Source of the DNA: Oxalobacteraceae bacterium OTU3CAMAD1
Lineage (GTDB): Bacteria > Pseudomonadota > Gammaproteobacteria > Burkholderiales > Burkholderiaceae_D
DNA: 64,000 bases
Assembly: GCA_024123915.1 (NCBI GenBank)
Contig: CP099650.1
Span: forward strand, 4,774,001-4,838,000
Direction: 5' to 3'
The stretch's first letter is position 1, and the number at the start of each line of letters is the position of its first letter. Of the stretch, positions 17,481 to 25,246 are shown piece after piece. The position numbers and the translations under genes were made by a program. A model generated the notes under the pieces. The model saw only the letters and a list, made by a program, of their open reading frames with translations. It was not told the DNA's origin and ran no database searches.

Positions 17481-20261
17481 TCACGCGCGCGCGGCGACCG
17501 ACTTGCGGCGCCGTGCCACGATCACCAGCCCGCTCAGGCCGATCATCATCATCATCCAGGTCGACTCTTCCGGAACGGCCGAGACGCCGACGCCGCCCGT
17601 CGGGTTGCCGGCGCCGATCAAGCCGCCGACGCCACCACCCAGCACGTAGTTGAACGCGTAGCCATACGCCGCGCCTGCCAGCGACGAGCGCACCACGATG
17701 TCCTGCGCGCCGGCGCCGAACAAGCCCAGATCGAGCACCTTGTCGGTGAAGAACAGGTTGGCGTCGCTCAGCGACGTGAACGACTGGCTGAACAGCAAGT
17801 TGCCATGGCTGCTGATCGACAGGTCGAGCGAGTCGAAACCGGTGCCGCCCGCGCCCAGGAAGGCGATCAGCAAATGCTGGTCGACCGTCGACACGAACTG
17901 GAACTCGCTGATGTTGTCGCCGTGGGGCGCGGACGCCTGCTCCGGATCGATGCCGCCCGAGGCGCCGTGCATGCCGGTGCCGTACAGGTCGGTCAGCGCC
18001 GCGGCGGCGGTCGCGCTCAACCCGAGGGCGGCGCCATCGGCCGGGGCCGCGCCGGCATAGGTGTTCAGCTGGTTGTCGCCGGCCGTACCATTGCCAGGTT
18101 TCAATGCGAAGCTGGCGGCGTCGAAGCGGTTGGAGGCCACGGCAGCGCCCTGGGCGAAGCCGCCGGTGCTGGTGGCGGTGAAGCCGACCAGGGTGCCTTT
18201 GGCGCCGATGGCGTTCGCGGTGGCGACCGCTTCCATCTGCTCGCCGCTGGCGCGGGCGCTGGCGTTGCTTACGCCGCCCAGCAACGACGTTTCCGCCGTG
18301 GCGCGCGCCGAGGACAGGCGCGGGCTGAGGACGTAGTTGTAGCCGCTGAGGGCCTGGGCCGCGACGGTGACGGTGCCGCTGCCGGAGGCGCCATAGGCGT
18401 TGGCGGTGGCCTTGCCATAGCCGTTCTGGCTGCCCCATGCCGGCGCGAACGCGCTGCTCGCAAGCGCGTTCAGCGTGACCGAATGGGCGCCGCTGGTGAC
18501 GCCACGGGCGATGGCCTCGGAGCTGCCGCTTTCGGTGTAGATGTACTCGAACACGCCGCCTTGGGCCTGCGCGGTGCCGGTGATGTTGCCGCCGGTGTTG
18601 ATCAGCAGGTTGGCTTGCGCGTTTTGGCTGCCGCCGCTGCCGGACGCGTAGGCGCCGGCCGTCACGGCGGCCCGTCCGCCCGTCGTACCCGCGTTGACCA
18701 CGGTGCTCGCCTTGGCGTTGCCCTCGTGGCCGCGCGGCGCGGAAGGATCGCCCAGGCCGGCGATGGCCCTGGACTCCACATTGACCGCGCGCGCGCCGGT
18801 GGTGGCCACGTTCACGTTGCTGTTGGCGTTGCCGCCCCGCGCGTAGCTGCTGCCGCTGGCGCCGGCGCCGACCAGTTCCAGCGTGGCGCTGGCGTCGCCG
18901 TCCTGATATTCCCAGCTGTGGAACCAGCCGCCCGCCTGGCCGCCCACCGCGCGCGCGCTGCCCGTCGCCAGGCCGCCGGCGTTGATCGTCAACAGGCTGG
19001 TGGCGCTGGCGGCGACCGTGCCGCCGTATTGGCCGCCCTGGGCCTCGGCCGTTCCCGACACCGCCGCCTTGCCGGCCAGGCTGGCGATGGCGGTGGCGCT
19101 GCCGGCGTCGCCGCCCACGCCGCCAAAGCTGATACCGTTGGCAATGTCGCCGCCGATGGCCGTGACGCTGCCGTCGACATTGGTGCCCGCGCGGGTCGAC
19201 GTCAGATACAGTTCGGCCCGGCCGTTGCCGGCCGCCGGACTGGCGACACCCGTGAACCCGCCGGCATTGCCGCCCTTGGCGCTCACGGTGCCCTTCAGCG
19301 CGCTGGCCTGGCTGTCGCTGAGCCTGAGCACCGATCCGGCATTGCCGCCGACGTTGTTGGTTGGCGAAGCCGGCAGGTCCGGCGGACCGCCGGCGCCAGT
19401 CGCCTCGCCGCCGTTGCCGCCTATCGCGTGCTGCAGCAGGGACAGCGCGCCACGGGTCGCGCCGGCCACCATGTTTTCCAGATAAACGGCCGCGCCGGCG
19501 CCGGCCGGTCCGTAGACGTTGTTGGCGCTGCCGCCATTGCCGCCGGTCGCCTGCGCCAGCACCGACACATTGCCGGTGACCGAGGAAGCCGATGCGCGGG
19601 CCGTGGCTTTGCCGCCGTCGCCGCCGCGGCCGCCGAACATCACATTCGTGGCGCCGCCATTACCGCCGGTCGCGTAGGCCTTGGCCGATACCGCGCCGGA
19701 CACGGAGACGGCGTTGGCAACGCCGGAGGCGTTGCCGCCGGCGCCGCCGTGGCCCAAGGTTGGGGCCATACCGAAGGCATACTGGTCGCCCTCGCCCACG
19801 AGGCCGCCGTTGCCGCCGAAGACGTTGGCCTCGGCGGTCGCGCCGCCGGTCAACGATGCCGCGTTGACGCGGCCGGTCGCCGCCGCCCCGGCCCCGCCGT
19901 TGCCGCCGATGCCGCCCGGGCCGCGCTGGCAATAACCGTAAAGACGACAATCGTCGCTGTCGGGATCGAGCACCTCGCCCGGCAGGCCTGTGCCGCCCAT
20001 GCCACCGTTACCGCCGGTCAAGGTCAAGCGGTTGAAAGCGCCGGCGCTCAGGGAGGTGTCGGTCAGGTCGGGGGCCGCGCCACCCTTGCCGCCGTTGGGC
20101 GCCGTGGTGGTACCGGGCGTGCCGACCACGCCGTTGGCGCCGGTGACCGTACGGTCGAGCGCATACGCCTGGCTGACCACCAGCGACAACAGCAGCGGCG
20201 CAATGCCGGCGATGTAGCGCGAAGGTTTGACCGAGGATGTCCGTGACTTCGATGTATTCAT
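17481..20261 (-). CDS. Giant glycine-rich PEP-CTERM surface protein (926 aa)
   Basis: Exported protein of unknown function. Signal peptide at about residues 10-36 (GIAPLLLSLVVSQAYA). Next come about 700 residues built from irregular glycine repeats (GGNGG, GGKGG, GGAGG) alternating with T/S/A-rich strands. A compact C-terminal domain follows (FDSLDLSIS ... VLDLGLFGAGAQDIVVR ... FNYVLGG), then a PEP-CTERM sorting tail VPEESTWMMMMIGLSG with an ARRR cluster. The signal has PEE rather than the usual PEP. The exosortase that would process it is not in the window. The start MNTSKSRTSS was chosen over an upstream extension. The C-terminal domain is shared with the neighbouring paralogue. Confidence 0.8.
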   Translation of the reverse strand: MNTSKSRTSSVKPSRYIAGIAPLLLSLVVSQAYALDRTVTGANGVVGTPGTTTAPNGGKGGAAPDLTDTSLSAGAFNRLTLTGGNGGMGGTGLPGEVLDPDSDDCRLYGYCQRGPGGIGGNGGAGAAATGRVNAASLTGGATAEANVFGGNGGLVGEGDQYAFGMAPTLGHGGAGGNASGVANAVSVSGAVSAKAYATGGNGGATNVMFGGRGGDGGKATARASASSVTGNVSVLAQATGGNGGSANNVYGPAGAGAAVYLENMVAGATRGALSLLQHAIGGNGGEATGAGGPPDLPASPTNNVGGNAGSVLRLSDSQASALKGTVSAKGGNAGGFTGVASPAAGNGRAELYLTSTRAGTNVDGSVTAIGGDIANGISFGGVGGDAGSATAIASLAGKAAVSGTAEAQGGQYGGTVAASATSLLTINAGGLATGSARAVGGQAGGWFHSWEYQDGDASATLELVGAGASGSSYARGGNANSNVNVATTGARAVNVESRAIAGLGDPSAPRGHEGNAKASTVVNAGTTGGRAAVTAGAYASGSGGSQNAQANLLINTGGNITGTAQAQGGVFEYIYTESGSSEAIARGVTSGAHSVTLNALASSAFAPAWGSQNGYGKATANAYGASGSGTVTVAAQALSGYNYVLSPRLSSARATAETSLLGGVSNASARASGEQMEAVATANAIGAKGTLVGFTATSTGGFAQGAAVASNRFDAASFALKPGNGTAGDNQLNTYAGAAPADGAALGLSATAAAALTDLYGTGMHGASGGIDPEQASAPHGDNISEFQFVSTVDQHLLIAFLGAGGTGFDSLDLSISSHGNLLFSQSFTSLSDANLFFTDKVLDLGLFGAGAQDIVVRSSLAGAAYGYAFNYVLGGGVGGLIGAGNPTGGVGVSAVPEESTWMMMMIGLSGLVIVARRRKSVAARA

Positions 20262-20350
20262 TAATCTGGCCCCAAGTAGTGTTTTAAGAGATATGGACGG
20301 CAGTAACCGCCAGCACGATGATATTGCCAAGAAAACCATCTTATCTTATT

Positions 20351-23122
20351 TTAATTGTAAAATTTGTAACGTGCCAAAATTATCTTGTTACGGCGGCGGG
20401 CGACCAGCACCAGGGTGCCCAGGCCGAGCGCCAGCATCAGCCAGCTCGACGGTTCCGGCACCGGCGACACGCCGGCGCCGGCGCCGACCACGTAGTTGAA
20501 GGCGAACGCGCCCGGCTGGAAGTAGGAGTAGGTCGACGACACCCGCACGTCCTGCGCGCCGGCGCCGAACAAGCCAAGGTCGAGCACATGGTCGTTGAAG
20601 AACAGCATGGCGTCGTCGGCCGAGGTGAACAGCCGCGAGAACAGGCCGACGCCGTTGTTGGTGATCGACAGCTCCAGCGTGTCGAAGCCGTCGGCGAACG
20701 TGGCCGACACGAAACCGAGCAGCAGGTGCTGGCCGGCGACGCCGTCGAAGCCGAACTGGCCGCTGGCCGTCAGCCGTGCCGGCACCGGCATCCACCAGTC
20801 CGTCACCAGCGCGGCCGTGTCGGAGCTGAACGCCTGCATGCCGACACCGGCCACCGAGGTCATGGCCGCCGTCACGACCGGCCCCAGTCCGGCGATATCG
20901 CCGGCCGCGTGCGGGCCGGCGCTAACGTTCGACACCACCACCTGCCCGGCGCCGCCGTGGCCGGCCAGCCGGAACCCGTCCGCATCGTAATAGTTGGCGC
21001 CCGACGCGCTGCTCGTCACGCTGAACTGGGTGCTGGCCGGCCAGTCGCCCAACACCGGACCGGCCGCGCCGCTCACCCGCACCGCGCCGCCGGCGCCGAT
21101 GCCGCTGGCCGATGCCAGCGCCTGGGCGTCGCCGCCCCAGGCGGTGGCGCGGGCGCTGCCGCGACCGCCGCGCGCGAGGTTGACCGCCGTGGCCGACGCG
21201 GTCGCCGCGCCGTAGGCGTTCCATTGGTAGACCCGGGCGCCGCCGCTGGCGCGCGCCTCGGCCGAGACGTTGACCACGCCGCCGCCGGACTGGCCGAAGG
21301 CGGTGGCGCTGGCGCTGCCGCTGGTAATCGGAATGCCCTCGATGAAGCCGGTCTGGCCGGCGCGCGCGATGGCGCTGATCGCCACCGAGTGATTGCCGCC
21401 GGTGACACCGCGCGCGCTGCTGGCGACGGCCCCGACAGACGGCGGCGAACCGTACCAGCCCCACAGCGCGTCGCCCGAGCGGGCTTGGCTGACGCCGTCG
21501 ATGTCGCCCGAGGCGATGACGTCGAGCATGGCGGTGGCCGGCGCGCTGCCGGTCGAATCGTAGCTCGACGCGTCGACCCGCGCCTTGACACTCGCCGTGC
21601 CGGCGGCCCCCGGGCCGACCCCGGATGCCACCACCACGCCGGCGTCGCCGTAGCCGCGCGCGCTGGCGCTCACATCGACGCCCTGCGCGCCGCTGGTGCG
21701 CGCGGTCAGGCGGCTGGTCGCGCTGCCGCCCTCGGCCGTGGCGGCGCCCTGCGCACCGGCGCCGACCAGCACGACGACCGCGTGGGCCCGGCCGTTACTG
21801 GGCAGGTAGTAGTTGTTCTCGGCGCCCGTCTGGCCGCCGGTGGCCCAGGCGCTGCCGCGCGCCATGCCCCCCGCCGAGATCGTCAACGAGGCGGACGCGT
21901 CGCCGCCGTTGCCGCCAAACGTGGACGGACCGCCGCTGCCACCGTAGGCCGCCACGCTGCCGCGCACGTCGGCCAGTCCGGTCAGCACGGCGACCGCGTC
22001 GGCCATGCCGCCGTTGCCGCCGCCGACGTAGCTGCTGCCGATGCCGCCGAAGGCTTCGACCGTGCCGTCGACGACGGCGCCGGCGGCGCTCGATGTCAGG
22101 TCCAGCAACGCCGTACCGGTGCCGCCGGCATAGCTGAAGTTCAATGCCAGGCTGCCGTCGCCGCCGACCGCCGACACGTGCGCCGTCACGCTGGCGGCCG
22201 TGGCGTCGCTCAAGGTCAGCGCCGAGCGGGCGTTGGCGCTGCGCACGCCATCCGGTGGCACCGGGTTATAAGGATCGGCGACGCCACTGGCGCCGGCGCG
22301 GCCGGCGACGGCGCGCTGCACCAACGTCAGGTCGCCGCCCGTGCGCCCCGCCACCGCGTTGATCTGTTCCACGTCTGCCGCAAGACCGCCGCCGCTGCCG
22401 AGGAAAGCCGTCGGCTGGCCACCGTCGCCGCCGCGGGCTTCGGCGTGGACGCGGACTTTGCCGGTGTCCGATTGGCCGTAGGCGGTGGCGTTGGCGCTCC
22501 CGCCGGCGCCGGACACGCCCTGCGGGCCGGCGAAGCTGCCACCGGCGCCGCCGACGGCCAGTGCCGTGACGTTGACCGATGCGGCGCCGCCCACGATCGC
22601 CGAGGCCGAACTGCTGGCGGCGCCACCATTGCCACCGGCGCCGGAAGCGCCGTAAATCGGATTGGACGGTCCGAAGATCTCGCCGTTGTCGAGCATTTCC
22701 GCCAGCCCGCCGGGCGCACCGCCAGTGCCGCCGCGGCCGCCATAGACCAGCGCCGCCACCACCGTGTCGAACGCCGCCGAGGTGCTGGTGGCGATGGCGC
22801 CGCTGGCCGATCCGCCGAACCCGCCGGCGCCGCCGTTGCCGGCAAAGACAGTCTCGGAACGCGCGCCGCCGGCGCCGCCGTCGCCACCGGCGCCACCGTA
22901 CAGCGTCAACGTCAGCGCCGCCTGTGCCTGTCCGAGCGCGGCCGCCAACGGGCCGCCTGCGCCGCCGGCCCCGCCATGCTGTCCGGGCGCCGCGCCGATC
23001 AGGCCGGATGCGCCATCAACGCCGGTGTAGACGATATCGGCCGCGTAGGCCTGGCTGACGGCGAGCGTCAGCAACAGAGGGACCAGGTTTTTCTTAAGGT
23101 GCGATGCCAGCGTAGTCGTCAT
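20351..23122 (-). CDS. Giant glycine-rich PEP-CTERM surface protein, paralogue (923 aa)
   Basis: Same architecture as the gene downstream: signal peptide (NLVPLLLTLAVSQAYAAD), a long glycine-repeat body (GGAGGAGGPL, GGAGGDGGAGG and so on), the C-terminal domain FDTLELSIT ... VLDLGLFGAGAQDVRVS ... FNYVVGAG, then VPEPSSWLMLALGL and ARRR. After ARRR the frame continues for 12 residues (NKIILARYKFYN) in very AT-rich DNA. This looks like read-through into intergenic sequence after loss of an original stop. It lies 98 bp downstream of mshN on the same strand with its own promoter-like region. Function unknown; a surface adhesin or matrix role is inferred from architecture. Confidence 0.8.
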   Translation of the reverse strand: MTTTLASHLKKNLVPLLLTLAVSQAYAADIVYTGVDGASGLIGAAPGQHGGAGGAGGPLAAALGQAQAALTLTLYGGAGGDGGAGGARSETVFAGNGGAGGFGGSASGAIATSTSAAFDTVVAALVYGGRGGTGGAPGGLAEMLDNGEIFGPSNPIYGASGAGGNGGAASSSASAIVGGAASVNVTALAVGGAGGSFAGPQGVSGAGGSANATAYGQSDTGKVRVHAEARGGDGGQPTAFLGSGGGLAADVEQINAVAGRTGGDLTLVQRAVAGRAGASGVADPYNPVPPDGVRSANARSALTLSDATAASVTAHVSAVGGDGSLALNFSYAGGTGTALLDLTSSAAGAVVDGTVEAFGGIGSSYVGGGNGGMADAVAVLTGLADVRGSVAAYGGSGGPSTFGGNGGDASASLTISAGGMARGSAWATGGQTGAENNYYLPSNGRAHAVVVLVGAGAQGAATAEGGSATSRLTARTSGAQGVDVSASARGYGDAGVVVASGVGPGAAGTASVKARVDASSYDSTGSAPATAMLDVIASGDIDGVSQARSGDALWGWYGSPPSVGAVASSARGVTGGNHSVAISAIARAGQTGFIEGIPITSGSASATAFGQSGGGVVNVSAEARASGGARVYQWNAYGAATASATAVNLARGGRGSARATAWGGDAQALASASGIGAGGAVRVSGAAGPVLGDWPASTQFSVTSSASGANYYDADGFRLAGHGGAGQVVVSNVSAGPHAAGDIAGLGPVVTAAMTSVAGVGMQAFSSDTAALVTDWWMPVPARLTASGQFGFDGVAGQHLLLGFVSATFADGFDTLELSITNNGVGLFSRLFTSADDAMLFFNDHVLDLGLFGAGAQDVRVSSTYSYFQPGAFAFNYVVGAGAGVSPVPEPSSWLMLALGLGTLVLVARRRNKIILARYKFYN

Positions 23123-23144
23123 GAGGGAGGTATCCGATAATTGA

Positions 23145-23165
23145 TTGCAGGGAATTGCAATTATA
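23145..23165 (-). promoter_or_regulatory. Promoter-like -10 box and TTGCA-N6-TGCAA inverted repeat before the PEP-CTERM gene
   Basis: TATAAT on the minus strand (23160-23165), followed at once by the inverted repeat TTGCA-N6-TGCAA (23145-23160), 23 bp upstream of the ATG at 23122. The 98-bp gap is strikingly AT-rich compared with its surroundings. The repeat would cover the transcription start and could be a regulator site. No convincing -35. Confidence 0.45.
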
Positions 23166-23220
23166 TTATCATGATTGGCATATTTATAATGCGCTAAAAC
23201 CTCCCGGTAAGCGACGGCAA

Positions 23221-24345
23221 TTAACGCGCCAGCTGTTCCAGCTTGCGGTCGATGAACGCCAGCAATTCCGGCGTCATGCCGGGCGCCGCCCGCGCCCGCG
23301 TATAGGCTTCGCGCGCCTCCGGCAGGTGCTGGTCGGCCTGCAGCGAAATGGCCAGGCCCATCCACCAGACGCCGTTGCCCGGCGCCAGTTGCAGCGCGGC
23401 GCGGTAGTAGCGTGCCGCTTCGGCGTGACGCTGCTCGCGCTGCAGCACACCGGCCAGGAAGGCCAGGTAGTCGGCGCTGTTGCCGGCGTACGGCAGGGTT
23501 GTCATCAGTGTTTCGAGCGCCGGCCCGCCGCGTTCCAGTTGCAGCCGCGCCAGCACCATCGCCAGCCCCGGCTGGCGCGGATCGATGCCCAGGGACAGGC
23601 GCAACTGGCGAATCGCCTCGTCGGCCCGTTTGTTTTCCAGCAGCAGGCTGACGTAGGTTTGGCGCGCCGCCTCGTTGCGTGGATCGATCTCGAGCGCGCC
23701 CTCCAGATCGGCCATCGCCACGCTCAGGCGGCCTTCCTGCAAGGCCACCAGCGCGCGCCGGTAGGCGCCGTCGGATTCGAGCTTGGGTGTCAGCTCGCGC
23801 CGGCTCACGCCTTCCGTTTGGGCCGGCTTGCGTACGGGACGGTGCGCCTCGTGGTCGGACAGCGGGCGACGGGGCTTGGACGCGATGGCTTCGTCGGCTG
23901 CGGCCACGGCGCCGGACGACGGGGCCGCCGGTGCCGCCGCGCGGACCGGTACGGACTTGGCCGGCAAGCCGTCAAGTTGCGCCGGCTGGATGGCTTTGGC
24001 TACCGGTTCGGCGGACGGCTCAGCGGCCGGCGCCGCCAGTTCCGGCGCCGCCGGCTTGACCGTCTCGACCACGGGCGGCGCGGCGACGGCGCCCGGAGGA
24101 CGCTGGTTGACCACCACTTTCGGCACCGGCGCCGGCGGCGCGCGATGGCTCTGCCAGTACTGCCAACCATACCAGCCGCCGGCGGCCAGCACGGCGGTGG
24201 CCGCCATGCCCGCGCCGGCCAGCATCATCGGCCGGCGGTCGCGTTCCGGCGCCGGCACCGCCTTCAATTCCTGGGAATGGATCGCGCCGTCGCCGGCGCC
24301 GCCGCGCTTGTCCAGATCCTGCAGCATTTTATTGATCAGGCTCAT
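23221..24345 (-). CDS. mshN: MSHA biogenesis protein MshN (TPR protein)
   Basis: 374 aa. A cytoplasmic start MSLINKMLQDLDKRGG typical of MshN, one transmembrane helix (about 45-62, MLAGAGMAATAVLAAGGWY), a Pro/Ala-rich linker (about 65-170), then TPR repeats in the periplasm (about 190-374: AYRRALVALQEGRLSVAMADLEGALEIDP and following). Thought to help secretin or pilus assembly. ATGA overlap with mshM. Last msh gene of this operon. Its counterpart in the second machine is at 40550-42214. Confidence 0.88.
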   Translation of the reverse strand: MSLINKMLQDLDKRGGAGDGAIHSQELKAVPAPERDRRPMMLAGAGMAATAVLAAGGWYGWQYWQSHRAPPAPVPKVVVNQRPPGAVAAPPVVETVKPAAPELAAPAAEPSAEPVAKAIQPAQLDGLPAKSVPVRAAAPAAPSSGAVAAADEAIASKPRRPLSDHEAHRPVRKPAQTEGVSRRELTPKLESDGAYRRALVALQEGRLSVAMADLEGALEIDPRNEAARQTYVSLLLENKRADEAIRQLRLSLGIDPRQPGLAMVLARLQLERGGPALETLMTTLPYAGNSADYLAFLAGVLQREQRHAEAARYYRAALQLAPGNGVWWMGLAISLQADQHLPEAREAYTRARAAPGMTPELLAFIDRKLEQLAR

Positions 24346-25244
24346 TTGGTCAGCGCCCACGTCAAGCCGCACGCCGCGACCAGCACGCTGACGCCGGCGG
24401 CCAGCCACGGCCAGCGCACGCCGGCGCGCGCGCCAACCACGCCGTTGGTGTCGTGCGCGGCCAGGTTGACGTGGCGGCGCGTGACCTGCTGCCTGCCCTC
24501 GCCAAAGCACAGCATCAACGACTTGTTGGCCATGATGTTGACCAGCCGCGGAATGCCGCCGCTGGCGCGGAACAGTTTGCCAATCGCGCCGCGGCTGAAC
24601 AAGCGCCCGCCCGTGTAACCGGCCACGCGCAGACGGTGCGCCAGATAGTATTCGATGTCGTCCCGGCTCAGCGGGCCGAGGTGGTAGTGAAACGTGATCC
24701 GCTGCGCCAGCTGGCGGATCGAGTTGGCCTGCAAATGCTGGTTCAGCTCCGGCTGGCCGAACAGCACGATTTGCAGCAGCTTGCGCTTTTCCGTCTCCAG
24801 ATTGCTCAGCAGCCGCAACGCTTCCAGGCTCTCCACCGGGATCGCCTGCGCCTCGTCGAGCAACAGCATGACCTGCTTGCCGGCGTGCGCCAGTTCGATC
24901 AGGCGGAACGTGATCGACTTGAGCATCTGGTGCTGGTCGACATCGCGCGCCAGGGTCACCTCCAGCTCGTCGGCCAGGGCCAGCATCAGGGTGCGCGGCT
25001 CCAGGTAGGGATTGGGAATATAGGCGGTGACGAATTCCGGCCCGACCGTGGCGATGAACTTACGGCACAGCAGCGTCTTGCCGGTACCGACCTCGCCGGT
25101 GATCTTGATGAAGCCCTCGCCGCTCTTGGCCGCCACCAGCAAGGTGTTCAGCGCCTCCTGAGAGTGCGGGCTGGTGAAGAAGTAGCTGGTATCCGGCGTG
25201 ATGCTGAACGGCGCCTCGCGCAGGCCGAAGTGTTTGCTGTACAT
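24342..25244 (-). CDS. mshM: MSHA biogenesis ATPase MshM (ExeA-like AAA protein)
   Basis: 300 aa. ExeA/GspA-family ATPase: MYSKHFGLREAPFSITPDTSYFF, Walker A GEVGTGKTLL, Walker B VMLLLDEAQAI, sensor FGQPELNQHL. A C-terminal transmembrane helix at about 277-297 (WLAAGVSVLVAACGLTWAL) anchors it to the inner membrane. The ATG at 25244 matches the family start. A TTG at 25250 has better ribosome-site spacing (GGGAG, 5 bases) and overlaps the mshL stop, so two extra residues are possible. Paralogue at 37648-38586. Confidence 0.9.
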   Translation of the reverse strand: MYSKHFGLREAPFSITPDTSYFFTSPHSQEALNTLLVAAKSGEGFIKITGEVGTGKTLLCRKFIATVGPEFVTAYIPNPYLEPRTLMLALADELEVTLARDVDQHQMLKSITFRLIELAHAGKQVMLLLDEAQAIPVESLEALRLLSNLETEKRKLLQIVLFGQPELNQHLQANSIRQLAQRITFHYHLGPLSRDDIEYYLAHRLRVAGYTGGRLFSRGAIGKLFRASGGIPRLVNIMANKSLMLCFGEGRQQVTRRHVNLAAHDTNGVVGARAGVRWPWLAAGVSVLVAACGLTWALTK

Positions 25245-25246
25245 GG

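Noticed and set aside
17805..23140. Very long plus-strand open frames (813 and 940 codons) opposite the two PEP-CTERM genes
   Set aside because: They mirror the glycine/alanine-rich minus-strand genes. GGN/GCN codons on one strand leave the opposite strand free of stops. The translations are Arg/Ala/Gly-rich with no signal, domain or ribosome site.
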